Below are positions 32,579-42,341 of a stretch of DNA of 64,000 nucleotides, piece by piece (the stretch's first letter is position 1; each line of letters begins with the position of its first letter). The notes beneath the pieces are model-generated. The model ran no database searches. It was not told the DNA's origin and saw only the letters and a program-made list of their open reading frames with translations. The position numbers and the translations under genes are program-made. The DNA lies in assembly GCF_001718195.1 (NCBI RefSeq), contig NZ_MCNV01000005.1, positions 186,001 to 250,000 on the forward strand, written 5' to 3'. Source of the DNA: Paraburkholderia nodosa (GTDB taxonomy: Bacteria; Pseudomonadota; Gammaproteobacteria; Burkholderiales; Burkholderiaceae).

Positions 32579-33952
32579 ATGTCATCCTCATCCGAATTCG
32601 CTATTGATTCATCGCCGAACCCCGTTACGAGTGGGTTGGCTGACCGGGTGGCCAGCGCGACGCCGTTTGACGACGCAGAGGCGATCGCCGCTGCGCGCCG
32701 CGGTGTGCTCGACTACCTGGCGGCCGCATTCGCGGGTGCGGCCGATACGGGATATCACAAACTTTTTGAAGTGATTGCCCCGGCGAGCCGTGGCGAAGCG
32801 GCAGCGATCGGGCTGGCGCAGGAGGTCTCCGCGCTCGATGCAGCGCTCCTCAATGGCTATGCGGGCCACGCGCTCGACTACGACGACGTTCACAGCAGTG
32901 TTCGCGGTCACCCGAGCGCCGTGCTTCTGCCGGCGCTGTTTGCACTCGCGCAGACACGGCGCAGCAGCGCTCGTGAACTGCTGGCCGCATATGTGGTCGG
33001 TGTCGAGACAATGGCGCGTCTCGGTCTCGCGCTCGGCAGCCGTCACTACGAACAAGGTTTTCATAACACGGCGACGCTCGGTACGCTCGGCGCCGCGGCA
33101 GCGGCCGCCCACATGTTGGGCCTGAGCAAGGCGGGCGTAGAGAACGCCCTCGGTCTTGCCGCCACCCAGTCATCCGGACTGCGTCTTCAGTTCGGTAGCG
33201 AAGCGAAGCCGCTCCACGCAGGGCAGGCGGCGCGCGCGGGCCTGCTGGCGGCTCAGCTGGCGGCAGCGGGCCTACAGGGCGCGCCCGGCGCCCTCGATGG
33301 TCCCACGGGCTTCTTTTCGGTGTTTGGCGGTGGCGCTGCACAGCCCGCGCGTGTGCTCGAGGCCTGGGGCACGCCCTGGCAAATCGTTTCGCCCGGCCTG
33401 TATTTCAAGCCATGGCCATGCTGTACCGCAACGCATCACGCACTCGATGCGGCGTTCCGACTGCGCGACACGTACAACTTGAACGCGGCGAACATCGAGC
33501 GGATTACCGTCACGTTTCCACCTGGCGGCGACACGCCGCTCGCCTCGGTCTTGCCCGAGACCGGCCTCGAGGCTCGTTTCAGCGTTGAATACGCGCTGGC
33601 CGCCGCACTGATCGACGGCGCGGCCGGTGTCGAGACATTCGCCGATGAGCCGGTGCGCCAGGATGTGATCGCGCTTGCGGCGCGCGTGGTGCGGCGGCAC
33701 GATGAAACGGCACCCCGTGCATCGACGGACCCGGCGACCCGTTTTTCGACGGTCGACATTACGCTCATGGACGGCAAGGCCGTGAGCCACACGACTAGGC
33801 GCCTCGTCAGTGCTGCCGACCTGCATGCAAAGTTCGCTGATGCCGTACGGCACGATCGCACGCTGCTTACATTGCCCACTGCGGTCGAAGCCATGCAGAG
33901 CGCCGACGATCTCGCCTTCGTCTTTCAAGCCTTTTCCCGGATCAACGCATGA
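32579..33952 (+). CDS. MmgE/PrpD family protein
   Basis: A 457-residue member of the 2-methylcitrate dehydratase/cis-aconitate decarboxylase fold family. GYAGHALDYDDVHSSVRGHPSAVLLPALFALA is the signature near residues 93-125, followed by GFHNTATLGTLGAAAAAA and KPWPCCTATHHALDAA. Actual substrate unknown; many members lie in catabolic clusters far from propionate metabolism. The ATG at 32579 is chosen because homology begins just after it. Its stop overlaps the monooxygenase ATG (ATGA), so the two are co-translated. Confidence 0.87.
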   Translation: MSSSSEFAIDSSPNPVTSGLADRVASATPFDDAEAIAAARRGVLDYLAAAFAGAADTGYHKLFEVIAPASRGEAAAIGLAQEVSALDAALLNGYAGHALDYDDVHSSVRGHPSAVLLPALFALAQTRRSSARELLAAYVVGVETMARLGLALGSRHYEQGFHNTATLGTLGAAAAAAHMLGLSKAGVENALGLAATQSSGLRLQFGSEAKPLHAGQAARAGLLAAQLAAAGLQGAPGALDGPTGFFSVFGGGAAQPARVLEAWGTPWQIVSPGLYFKPWPCCTATHHALDAAFRLRDTYNLNAANIERITVTFPPGGDTPLASVLPETGLEARFSVEYALAAALIDGAAGVETFADEPVRQDVIALAARVVRRHDETAPRASTDPATRFSTVDITLMDGKAVSHTTRRLVSAADLHAKFADAVRHDRTLLTLPTAVEAMQSADDLAFVFQAFSRINA

Positions 33953-35274
33953 GCCAACACACTTCCCCTCGTCGCCAGATGCGCCTCGGCCTCTTCATTC
34001 AGGGGGCAGGGCATCATGTGGCGGGCTGGCGGCACCCGGACGCGGAGTCCGGCAGCGAAAATTTCGCGCTGATGCAGCGAATCACGCAAACCGCCGAGCG
34101 CGCGAAGTTCGACATGGTCTTTCTGGCCGATGGGCTGACGAGCGGCCCAGACGCGCATCCTTCGATGGCGATGCGCTTCGAGCCGCTCTGCCTGTTGTCG
34201 GCGCTCGCAATGGGCACCCGTCATATAGGGCTTGCCGCGACGGCGTCGACGACCTATAGCGAGCCTTATCACATCGCGCGTGCCTTTGCGTCGCTCGATC
34301 ATCTGAGCAACGGCCGCGCCGCGTGGAACGTCGTCACGACCTCCTACGATCGCACAGCGGCCAACTTTACGCGTGGCAATCACCCGGATCATGCACTGCG
34401 CTACGAGATGGCGGGTGAGTTCGTTGATGTCGTCAAGGGCCTGTGGGACAGCTGGGACGATGATGCTGTCGTGCGCGACAAGACCAGCGGCGTGTACTTC
34501 GATCCCGCGAAGGTGCACACCCTCGCCCACGAGGGACGCTTCTTCTCGGTGAAGGGACCATTGAATGCATCGCGTCCGCCGCAGGGCCATCCGGTGGTCA
34601 TTCAGGCGGGTTCGTCGGGGCCGGGGCAGGAACTGGCGGCTCGCACGGCCGAGGTGGTCTTCACGGCGCAGCAGACGCTGGAGGAAGCACGCACGTTCTA
34701 TCGCGACCTGAAGGGCCGGCTCGCGAAGTATGGCCGTGACGGCGACCAGCTTCACGTGATGCCTGGTGTGTTCCCCGTGATCGGTCGGACCGAGCAGGAG
34801 GCGAAGGACAAATATGCGCGGTTGCAGGCATGGACCGACACGTCCGGCGCCTTGACACTGCTTTCAGATCGCCTTGGCCACGACGTGTCGAAGTACCCGC
34901 TCGACGGGCCTTTGCCCGACCTGCCCGAATCGGACCAGCTTAAAAGTCGTGCGAAACTGCTGACCGACCTTGCGCGTCGCGAGAACCTCACACTGCGCGA
35001 GCTCTATCATCTCGTCGCGGGGGCACGCGGTCATCGGATCGTGTGGGGCACGCCCACCCAGGTGGCGGACGCGCTCGAAGAGTGGTTTGTCGGCGAAGGC
35101 GCGGACGGTTTCAACATCATGCCGCCATACTTTCCGGGTGGCCTCGATGACTTTGCGGAGCTCGTCGTGCCCGAGTTGCGCAGGCGTGGCCTGTTTCGAA
35201 CCGAGTACACGGGCACCACGCTGCGTGACCATCTCGGGCTGTCACGTCCGGCGAGCCGCTACGTCGCGACGTGA
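33949..35274 (+). CDS. NtaA/SnaA/DszA family FMN-dependent monooxygenase, copy A
   Basis: A 441-residue bacterial-luciferase-like monooxygenase using FMNH2 from a partner reductase. Family landmarks: MRLGLFIQGAGHHVAGWRHP, FDMVFLADGL, ASTTYSEPYHIARAFASLDHLSNGRAAWNVVTTS, and FNIMPPYFPGGLDDF (cited in parts). Substrates in this family include sulfones, nitrilotriacetate and other chelators. Follows the PrpD-like gene with a 4-base overlap and faces a polar amino acid ABC transporter, as in sulfur- or nitrogen-scavenging clusters. Confidence 0.88.
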   Translation: MSQHTSPRRQMRLGLFIQGAGHHVAGWRHPDAESGSENFALMQRITQTAERAKFDMVFLADGLTSGPDAHPSMAMRFEPLCLLSALAMGTRHIGLAATASTTYSEPYHIARAFASLDHLSNGRAAWNVVTTSYDRTAANFTRGNHPDHALRYEMAGEFVDVVKGLWDSWDDDAVVRDKTSGVYFDPAKVHTLAHEGRFFSVKGPLNASRPPQGHPVVIQAGSSGPGQELAARTAEVVFTAQQTLEEARTFYRDLKGRLAKYGRDGDQLHVMPGVFPVIGRTEQEAKDKYARLQAWTDTSGALTLLSDRLGHDVSKYPLDGPLPDLPESDQLKSRAKLLTDLARRENLTLRELYHLVAGARGHRIVWGTPTQVADALEEWFVGEGADGFNIMPPYFPGGLDDFAELVVPELRRRGLFRTEYTGTTLRDHLGLSRPASRYVAT

Positions 35275-35326
35275 GGCGAGCGGCGCGTCATGCGCCGCAT
35301 CGTTGCGCTGCAGGGGGATCCCGCAA

Positions 35327-36217
35327 TCAAACCGCGAACTTGTGCAGATCGAACTGCACTGGGGTGCGCTCGCCGTTCCGGCTGACGCGTTCCTGCACGT
35401 TGCCCAGCGAACGTGTGAGGAACGCGCGCGTGCGTGGGCTAGCCGGCTCGTGAAACAGTTGTTCTGCCCGGCCATGTTCGACGATCAGGCCGGCCTCCGT
35501 GAAGAACACCGCATCGCTGACCTCTTCGGCAAAGCGCATTTCGTGCGTCACCAATACGCAGGTCATGCCGTCCTTCACCAGATCCCGAATCACGTTCAGC
35601 ACTTCCCCCACCATTTCCGGATCGAGCGCAGAGGTCACCTCGTCGAACAGGATCAGGTCCGGCCGCATCGCTAGCGCGCGAGCGATCGCCACACGCTGCT
35701 GCTGGCCGCCAGAGAGTTCGCCGGGATACGCGTGCGCCTTGTGGGCAAGGCGTACCTTTTCGAGCAGTGCATTGGCGTCGCGGACCGCGCTCGCCTTGTC
35801 GCGGCCGAGGATACGGACGGGCGCGGCCACGAGATTGTCGAGCACACTCAGATGGGGGAAGAGGTTGTACTGCTGGAACACGAACCCGACACGCTTGCGT
35901 AACGCGATCTCGTCCCGCTCCGACTTCAACAGGTCGACCCTTGTGCCGTCCACCTCGATCGTGCCGCTTTGCGGCTTGAGCAGGCCGGTGATGCAACGCA
36001 GGATCGTCGATTTGCCGGAGCCGGACGGACCGATGATCGATACGGCCTGACCCTGGAAGACATCGAGATCGATGCCGTTCAGGACCGCGTTGCCGCCGAA
36101 CGACAAATGCACGTTGCGCAGCTTGACAAGTGGCCGACGGGCGTCAACCGTCGCGGCGGTCGTTGAGGGGCGTGACAAATCCGCCGGGGCTGGTGTGATG
36201 GACTCAACTGAACGCAT
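35327..36217 (-). CDS. polar amino acid ABC transporter ATP-binding protein
   Basis: A 296-residue ABC ATPase. Walker A GPSGSGKS, signature LSGGQQQR, Walker B LILFDE, followed by SALDPEMVGEV, as in GlnQ/TcyC-type proteins. The N-terminal ~35 residues are an unusual Pro/Thr-rich extension; a later start is possible. Its start overlaps the permease stop by 14 bases. Last gene of a four-gene uptake operon reading leftward from 38603. Substrate probably an amino acid or sulfur amino acid relative, given the neighbours (inference). Confidence 0.9.
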   Translation of the reverse strand: MRSVESITPAPADLSRPSTTAATVDARRPLVKLRNVHLSFGGNAVLNGIDLDVFQGQAVSIIGPSGSGKSTILRCITGLLKPQSGTIEVDGTRVDLLKSERDEIALRKRVGFVFQQYNLFPHLSVLDNLVAAPVRILGRDKASAVRDANALLEKVRLAHKAHAYPGELSGGQQQRVAIARALAMRPDLILFDEVTSALDPEMVGEVLNVIRDLVKDGMTCVLVTHEMRFAEEVSDAVFFTEAGLIVEHGRAEQLFHEPASPRTRAFLTRSLGNVQERVSRNGERTPVQFDLHKFAV

Positions 36218-37007
36218 AATGTTTTTCGAGGTATCGCGTGAAGCGTGCGATCGGATAGCAGTAAACGAAGAACAAACCCAGCACGGCGAAGTAGACCAGC
36301 ACGGTGAAGTCCGTCCGTGCCACGGTATTGCTCGCGACCTGTGCGGTGTCGAGCAGATCGTGAACGCCTACGAGCGATGAAAGTGCGGTACCCATTGTGA
36401 TACTGGCATACAGGTTCATCCAGGGCGGCAGCATGCGCTTCACGCACTGCGGCAGGATGATCCAGCGGTACACCTGGGCGCGGCGGAACGCCAGCGAACG
36501 CGCGGCATCCCACTGAGCGTGCGGAATCGACTGGATCGCGCCGCGAAAAATTTCCGCCACATTCGCGCTCGCCGGGAGCGCGAGGCCTAGCGTCACCTTG
36601 AACCAGTCGGGAAAGGGAAGCGTGTGTGCGCCGAGCGGAATTTCGAATGGAAACACATAGGTCGAAAAGTAAATGAGCACGAGCAGCGGCGCGTTACGAA
36701 ACACCTGCAAGTAGGCGCGCGCGGCGATGCGAACGGGCACTAGGGCGGAAAGCAGCAAGGGTCCGAGCACGAGACCTGTGAGTGTGCCGATGGCGATGGC
36801 AAGCACGCTGATGCCTATGTTGACGAGCAGCGCCTTGCCGAGCGCCGGCGCCCAGGTAACGAGTGCTGCAAGCGCGGTGTTGTGCGTATGTGCGGCCAGC
36901 TCGCGTTCGGCCAGTGCGAGAAGCGCTGCCACCGCGATCAGGGCTGCGAGCGTCCCTGGCCGACGGCGTGACGGGCCCTCGGGTGTGGCAAGCGGATCAG
37001 TGGCCAT
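36204..37007 (-). CDS. amino acid ABC transporter permease (second)
   Basis: A 267-residue membrane protein of the His/Glu/Gln permease family. About five to six hydrophobic segments, and the cytoplasmic EAA-type loop NVAEIFRGAIQSIPHAQWDAARSLAFRR that contacts the ATPase. Overlaps both neighbouring genes (14 and 11 bases). Confidence 0.9.
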   Translation of the reverse strand: MATDPLATPEGPSRRRPGTLAALIAVAALLALAERELAAHTHNTALAALVTWAPALGKALLVNIGISVLAIAIGTLTGLVLGPLLLSALVPVRIAARAYLQVFRNAPLLVLIYFSTYVFPFEIPLGAHTLPFPDWFKVTLGLALPASANVAEIFRGAIQSIPHAQWDAARSLAFRRAQVYRWIILPQCVKRMLPPWMNLYASITMGTALSSLVGVHDLLDTAQVASNTVARTDFTVLVYFAVLGLFFVYCYPIARFTRYLEKHYAFS

Positions 37008-37740
37008 AGCCGGGCATCCTTAAACGACGCTCGATCCAGCGGCCGGCGGCGTTGACCGCAAACGTCAGCACGCCAAAGAACAGCAGGATCAGGATCATCA
37101 GTTCGAGCACGTTGTCGCGCTGCGTCCAGATCATGATCGACGCGTACGTGACTTCGCCGACGGCAATTGCCGATGCGATCGTCGTCATCTTCACAAGATC
37201 GACCGTGTTGTTGACGAGCGTGGGAAGCGCGAAGCGCACTGCGAGCGGCAGCTGTATATGCCAGAACCGCTGCCGCCGGCTGTATCCGAGTGCCTGAGCG
37301 GCCTCGAGCGTTGTGTGCGGCACGGCCTCGATGCCGGCGCGCAGGGCATCAGCATGAAACGCGCCTTTGTGCACGGCGATAACGACGACACTCCAGATGA
37401 ACGGCGTAAGCGGATTGCCGCCAAGCTGGCGCAGCGCTTCGCTCAGCAGCATGTTGAGCACGAGGAAAGCGCAGAAAAGCTGCACGAGGGTGGGTGTATT
37501 GCGCGTGAGTTCGATGAACGCACGCGCAATTCGGGCAAGCGTGGTCCGTGGCGACGCCAGCATCGAGGCGAGCAGAATGCCGGCGACGAGGCTGAAGAGC
37601 GCGGTGACGGCCGCCAGCTCGATTGTGACGACCATGCCACGGAGAAAGGATGCCCGATCGTCGGGGTCAAGCACGAAGCCGTAGTGGAGCCCGATGCGGT
37701 TCAGCGCGGCTACCGCCGCCTCGAGCGGCGCAGGGCTCAT
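36997..37740 (-). CDS. amino acid ABC transporter permease (first)
   Basis: A 247-residue permease. ADALRAGIEAVPHTTLEAAQALGYSRRQRFWHIQLP is the EAA loop, and ARAFIELTRNTPTLVQLFCAFLVLNML the family signature (both cited in part). It pairs with the adjacent permease as a heterodimer. Overlaps the binding-protein gene by 4 bases. Confidence 0.9.
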   Translation of the reverse strand: MSPAPLEAAVAALNRIGLHYGFVLDPDDRASFLRGMVVTIELAAVTALFSLVAGILLASMLASPRTTLARIARAFIELTRNTPTLVQLFCAFLVLNMLLSEALRQLGGNPLTPFIWSVVVIAVHKGAFHADALRAGIEAVPHTTLEAAQALGYSRRQRFWHIQLPLAVRFALPTLVNNTVDLVKMTTIASAIAVGEVTYASIMIWTQRDNVLELMILILLFFGVLTFAVNAAGRWIERRLRMPGYGH

Positions 37741-38603
37741 GCAGGCTTCGCCTTGAAGCGGGCGTGCAGGTCGAGCACCGACTGTGACGGCTGCATGCCA
37801 TTTTTGCGTTCGGTTTCAATCAGCCAGCCGCTGCGGTGCCAGTCCTCCACGACCTTCTCGAAGGCATTCTGCGCGTCGGTTTCACCCTTGCGAACCCAGA
37901 TCACCGAAGGTGACGGAATCAGGTCATTGGACACCGGAATCGTATAGTCCTTCCAGTCCGGATTCTTCGCCACGAGCAGACGCAGCGTGGGCGCGACGTG
38001 CACTGCCGCGACGCAGTTGTTGCCGCGCAGCGCGAGCAGCGATTCGGGCTGGCCGCGGAACGCCTTCACCTGCGCACCGTACTCGTCGGCCAGCGGCCTG
38101 GCATAGTTACTCCCTTGGGATACACATACCGGTTTGCCGCGCAGGTCGTTCCACGAGTTGATTCCGCTGTCCTTGCGGGTGATCAGCGCGCCGCCGATTT
38201 CTTCGAACGGGGTGGGCGGATACGACAGGATCTCGGCGCGTTCCTTTGTCACCTCCATATTGGCGATCAGCGCATCGACCTTGCCTTGCTGCAGGAACTG
38301 CACGCGATTCGAAGGCTGCACCGGCACCATCTCGATTGCGACGCCCAGATGGCTGGCGAGGCTCTGCGCCAGGTCGATGTTGAATCCGACGGGATTTTGC
38401 GTGGCAGGATCGAGCGAGCCAAACGGCGGTCCAGACAGGATCACGCCGACTACGACCTTGTGGCGCTCGTGGATGCGGTCGAGCGTGCTGTCGGCGTGCG
38501 CCGCGCCGGCACCCAACAGCGTGAGTGCAGAGAGCACAGTTGAGCCGAGCAAAGCGCGCAGAAGGCCGCTGACCCGATCTTTCGGGGTAAAGCAATGGAA
38601 CAT
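37737..38603 (-). CDS. polar amino acid ABC transporter substrate-binding protein
   Basis: A 288-residue periplasmic binding protein (SBP family 3). A long hydrophobic signal (LLRALLGSTVLSALTLLGAGAAHA, cleavage after AHA near residue 38) is followed by LDRIHERHKVVVGVILSGPPFGS, GFNIDLAQSLASHLG and VDALIANMEVTKERAEI. First gene of the operon. Substrate unknown; the flavoenzyme and cysteine-related setting suggests a sulfur-containing amino acid or derivative. Confidence 0.9.
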   Translation of the reverse strand: MFHCFTPKDRVSGLLRALLGSTVLSALTLLGAGAAHADSTLDRIHERHKVVVGVILSGPPFGSLDPATQNPVGFNIDLAQSLASHLGVAIEMVPVQPSNRVQFLQQGKVDALIANMEVTKERAEILSYPPTPFEEIGGALITRKDSGINSWNDLRGKPVCVSQGSNYARPLADEYGAQVKAFRGQPESLLALRGNNCVAAVHVAPTLRLLVAKNPDWKDYTIPVSNDLIPSPSVIWVRKGETDAQNAFEKVVEDWHRSGWLIETERKNGMQPSQSVLDLHARFKAKPA

Positions 38604-39163
38604 GGCGGATGACCAAACGTAGAAAGACGGTGAGCAGTTTCTGCCGAGGCGCAGGCGCCATGTGGCGCGTACGTCCGGCAGCGATACCCCGAGCGGCTAT
38701 TCTCTGGAAACGCCAAATGATCCAGAACCAACCATTTTTCATACCGTTATCTGATTTGTGCATTTATGCAGAGGTCGTCGACGTCATTGCGATGGAAGCA
38801 CTGCCTTGGCATGCAGTGACCGCGGGGTGCCGTCATGCCGGCGAATACGTCGTTTCGCACGCTATTCGAAACGCGAAATTGGCTACCCCACGCTTGACCA
38901 TTCCGTGACGGCCGACGGGCTTGCCGGAGATCTCCCGGACGTATTCGTAACCTGAGCGCGCGACTCGCCACCTAGGCCATCGGCTCGTCACGCGTTCCGT
39001 CGGCACGCGGCAATTTTGCTTTCGAAGCATTTTTCAGGTACAAATCGACGGTTTGACGCGAGCATGTCGCCGGTGCGGTAACCAACCGCCGAAGGATGGT
39101 CGTGTTCCAATCGCGAAGCATTACGTTGCCCCTTTGAACACGATTCGGACAGGAGACGCGTGG
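38604..39163. other. divergent intergenic region, promoters of ABC operon and MBL gene
   Basis: About 560 bases with no recognised gene. On the minus strand ATAACGGTATGAAAAATGG (reverse of 38729-38747) resembles CysB/SsuR-type sites placed before sulfur-starvation operons in Burkholderia; this is a visual impression only. Inverted GC-rich stretches exist but no clear terminator. Confidence 0.4.
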
Positions 39164-40177
39164 ATGAGTGATCTGCCTTTTGGACGTTCGCGCCGCGATT
39201 TCATGCGGGTTGCCGTGACGGCTGCGAGCGCGGCATCGCTGCCGTGGCTGGGGCAAGCGCAGACGCCAGACGGTGCCGCTGGCGCCACCCGGCCTGGTGC
39301 CAGCTCCGGTGATGCGGCGGTCAGTGCGCCAGGCGGCACCCAGCTGATCCTCCTCGGCACCAAAGGCGGTCCGACGCCGTCGGCATTGCGGGCCGCGCCC
39401 GCCAACGTCCTGCTTGTGGACGGGCAACCCTACGTTGTCGATTGCGGCAACGGCGTCGCGCTACAGTTGACGAAGGCCGGCATCAAACTGCCCGCGATTC
39501 GCGACATTTTCCTCACGCATCATCATTCCGATCACAACGCGGACCTCGTCAACCTCGTGTTCCTCGCCTGGGCGAGCGGGCTCAACACACCCGTCCACCT
39601 ATATGGTCCACCGCGCCTCGAGAGGATGGTCGACGATTTCGTCGACATGAACGCAGTCGACCTCGAGGTGCGCGCGCGTGAAGAAGGCCGACCACCATTC
39701 AGGCCGCTGATCCACACTCACGAATTCGATACACCTCGCGTTGTGCTGGAGAACGACCAGGTGCGCGTAACAGCGACGCTCGTCGATCACTACACGATCA
39801 AGCCCGCGTTTGCGTACCGGTTCGAAACGCGCAATCGTACCGTCGTGTTTTCAGGCGACACGCGCTACGACGAAGACCTCGCGCGTTTCGCGAAGGGCGC
39901 GGATGTGCTGGTGCACGAGGTCATGTATCTGCCCGCGCTCGAGAAGCTGATGAAGACCGTGGACAACGCGCCGACGCTGCTCGATCACCTGCTCAAAGCG
40001 CACACGACGACCGGGCAGGTCGGCAAAGTCGCGGCGGCCGCGGGCGTGAAGACGCTGGTGCTGAGTCACTTCGTACCGGGCGGCGATCCTTCGCTCACTG
40101 ACGAAATCTGGGCCGCTGACGTGCGCAAGCACTTCGACGGCGAGATCGTGGTCGGCAAGGATCTGATGCGCATTTGA
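39164..40177 (+). CDS. Tat-exported MBL-fold metallohydrolase
   Basis: A 337-residue protein. [20 protein letters not shown] at the N-terminus is a twin-arginine signal. The metal site is [11 protein letters not shown], with later [17 protein letters not shown] and LSHFVPGGD. The pattern belongs to the RNase Z/type III arylsulfatase-like branch of the metallo-beta-lactamase superfamily, so a periplasmic sulfatase or esterase is plausible in this sulfur-rich context, though not shown. AGGAG lies 14 bases before the ATG. Next gene starts 8 bases after its stop. Confidence 0.85.
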   Translation: MSDLPFGRSRRDFMRVAVTAASAASLPWLGQAQTPDGAAGATRPGASSGDAAVSAPGGTQLILLGTKGGPTPSALRAAPANVLLVDGQPYVVDCGNGVALQLTKAGIKLPAIRDIFLTHHHSDHNADLVNLVFLAWASGLNTPVHLYGPPRLERMVDDFVDMNAVDLEVRAREEGRPPFRPLIHTHEFDTPRVVLENDQVRVTATLVDHYTIKPAFAYRFETRNRTVVFSGDTRYDEDLARFAKGADVLVHEVMYLPALEKLMKTVDNAPTLLDHLLKAHTTTGQVGKVAAAAGVKTLVLSHFVPGGDPSLTDEIWAADVRKHFDGEIVVGKDLMRI

Positions 40178-40185
40178 GGCGGCCA

Positions 40186-41265
40186 ATGTCGATTGATCCC
40201 ATTCCGGTCACAATCCTGACCGGCTTTCTCGGATCGGGGAAGACCACGCTGCTGAACCGCCTCCTGCGGCAGTCGGCAATGAGCCGGTGTGCGGTCGTGG
40301 TCAACGAGATTGGCGAGATCGGGCTCGATCATCTGCTGATCGAATCGACCGGGGACGAGACGATCGCGTTGCTTGAAAACGGCTGCCTATGCTGCGGTGT
40401 GCGAGGCGAGTTGGCGGGTACGGTCGATGGTCTGCTCGCGCGTCGTCAGCGAGGAGAGATTCCGCCGTTTGAGCGTTTGTGGATCGAGACGACGGGGCTC
40501 GCTCGACCGGGGCCAGTCGTGTCCGAGCTGCTCGGCGATGAGGCGCTGGCAGGGCGTATCGGGCTCGACGGTATCCTTGCGACAGTCGATGCAGCACGCG
40601 GTACAGCGCAACTGGCACGCCTTAGCGAAGCGCGACAGCAGGTGGCCGCCGCTGATCGGCTGCTGATCACGAAACCCGATCTTGTGGACGCCCGCGCAAT
40701 GGACGAGTTGCAGGCGCGGCTGGAAGAACTCAATCCGGGTGTGACATGTATTCATGTGCGGCACGGTGAACTGGACGCGCAGCAGCTTCTCGACGTTTTG
40801 ACTCCGCGCACGCTATTTGACTGGTTGCGGGCGGCGCCCACGCAGCTCACGCACGGATGGCTAACTGGGCCGAAAGCACAGGACGTGGGGCAGTTCGAGC
40901 CACTGGCTAACCACGCTGCCCAGAAGCACGCACATGCCGATATCCACACGTTTTCGATGACCTTTGATGAGCCCCTGCCGATGCAGGCCATGGAAATGGC
41001 ACTGACCGTACTGCTCGCCTATTACGGTGAGCAGATCCTGCGGGTCAAGGGGATTTGCTCGTTCGCCGGCGAGACCAAGCCGGTCGTCATCCACGGTGTC
41101 CAGCAATTGCTGCATGAACCGGTGCGTCTCGAGCGTTGGCCTGATGACGATCGGCGCACGAGGCTGGTGTTCATCACTCAGGCGGTGGATCAGGCGCAGA
41201 TCGAAGCGACGCTCGCGCATTTCTTGAGGCAAGGCGCGCCGAAAGCACATATCGACGCGTGGTAA
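40186..41265 (+). CDS. CobW/COG0523 GTPase metallochaperone
   Basis: A 359-residue GTP-binding protein: Walker [10 protein letters not shown], the metal-binding GCLCC motif near residue 69, Walker B-like [13 protein letters not shown], and a C-terminal CobW domain. The ATG at 40186 has GAGG 6 bases upstream; a TTG four codons earlier is less likely. Forms an operon with the MBL-fold hydrolase, whose zinc or other metal it could deliver (inference from the gap of 8 bases and the families). Confidence 0.88.
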   Translation: MSIDPIPVTILTGFLGSGKTTLLNRLLRQSAMSRCAVVVNEIGEIGLDHLLIESTGDETIALLENGCLCCGVRGELAGTVDGLLARRQRGEIPPFERLWIETTGLARPGPVVSELLGDEALAGRIGLDGILATVDAARGTAQLARLSEARQQVAAADRLLITKPDLVDARAMDELQARLEELNPGVTCIHVRHGELDAQQLLDVLTPRTLFDWLRAAPTQLTHGWLTGPKAQDVGQFEPLANHAAQKHAHADIHTFSMTFDEPLPMQAMEMALTVLLAYYGEQILRVKGICSFAGETKPVVIHGVQQLLHEPVRLERWPDDDRRTRLVFITQAVDQAQIEATLAHFLRQGAPKAHIDAW

Positions 41266-41638
41266 ACGCGCGATCAAGTCGACACCGTCAAGCTTGCTGG
41301 CGCCGTATCACACGGTCGCGACTAGATTCCTGCTCCGTCGTTTAATGACTCAGTGCGGAACCTGGCCTGAGTGACGTTGCTCCTTGGCGGAACACGGTGA
41401 GCTAGCCACACATTGCCGCCGGTCGACGACACGCGGTCGATGATGACGCATCCAGGAATGGTCGTGCCGATAGAGTTGGTGAGCGAGAGGATGCCGGATA
41501 ATGGCTGTTACCCTTGGATAGCAGCACTGGTTTCGATTGAGCAAAGTCGGCAATCTCTATGCCATCGGCCTGTACGGCTCGTGAAATGTTCCGGCGCCGT
41601 CAGCGATGAGGTGCAAGGCGTTCGTCGCTTCGGCGCCC
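41266..41638. other. intergenic stretch without a recognised gene
   Basis: About 370 bases. No gene, RNA or repeat recognised; may contain eroded upstream parts of the acyl-CoA dehydrogenase relic that follows, but I could not align them by eye. Confidence 0.4.
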
Positions 41639-41947
41639 GTCATGGCGGGCGTTAGCTGGGATCCGGCAGCGAGCGAAGCGCAGCATCAGGAGGCGCGCAC
41701 CCTGGCGCACGTCGAAGTGGACCAGTCCGTCCCGGTGATCACGCGGCTCGTGCTCGACGCGGGCACGGAACTCTTCGACGCGCTCGGCGCATCGGCCACG
41801 CTTCGCACCGAAGGGCTCGACCGTTACTCGCGCAACGCGCGCACCATCTCGTCACATAACCCGCACGTGTATCGCGGGCGGCAAGTCGGCGCGTTTGCCG
41901 TGAACGGCACCGTACCGCCGAGTTTTCATCGGGTGGGCAAAGGTTGA
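41639..41947 (+). pseudogene. C-terminal relic of a SfnB/DszC-type acyl-CoA dehydrogenase family gene
   Basis: About 100 residues (VPVITRLVLDAGTELFDALGASATLRTEGLDRYSRNARTISSHNP cited in part) align with the C-terminus of the intact enzyme at 55863-57125 (ATTLMFEVGGASATSETRRFDRHWRNARTIASHNP). The N-terminal three-quarters, including the flavin site, are missing. No good start or ribosome site. Not functional on its own. Confidence 0.75.
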
Positions 41948-42053
41948 TTGCCGCGCCGTAGCAACGGTTGGATATGCAACGCAGAATTGATTGTTTGGCT
42001 TGCACAGGCGCGGTGACTAGATTGGATAAATCGCGCGGTGTGCGGAGTGCGTC

Positions 42054-42290
42054 ATGTCTCGTTTTACGGCAATCTGCGTGCGGGTGCTGCTAGCGCCCGC
42101 GGCTTTCTGGCAGGTTCGAGCCAGCGGCCAGCCCGATGATGCGGCGCCGTCCGGGAGCGAAGGGCAGCGCGAAAGGCCGAACGAAGCTGAGCGGCTGGAA
42201 CGTATCGCCATGTATGCACGGGCCGGCTATTTTCATATGGGCTGTACGCTCGACACGTTGAACATGACAGGGGAAATCCCGCCTGAGTGA
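42054..42290 (+). CDS. possible small protein
   Basis: 78 residues with Arg/Ala-rich N-terminus and a distinctive end (ARAGYFHMGCTLDTLNMTGEIPPE). No family recognised. The stop is 50 bases before the CmcJ-family gene. May be a small exported protein or a remnant; weak evidence. Confidence 0.35.
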   Translation: MSRFTAICVRVLLAPAAFWQVRASGQPDDAAPSGSEGQRERPNEAERLERIAMYARAGYFHMGCTLDTLNMTGEIPPE

Positions 42291-42341
42291 GCCGAGGCAG
42301 CCGTCGTCCAGCGTAAGCGCCTGGGCGAAGCGGAGAGGGGA

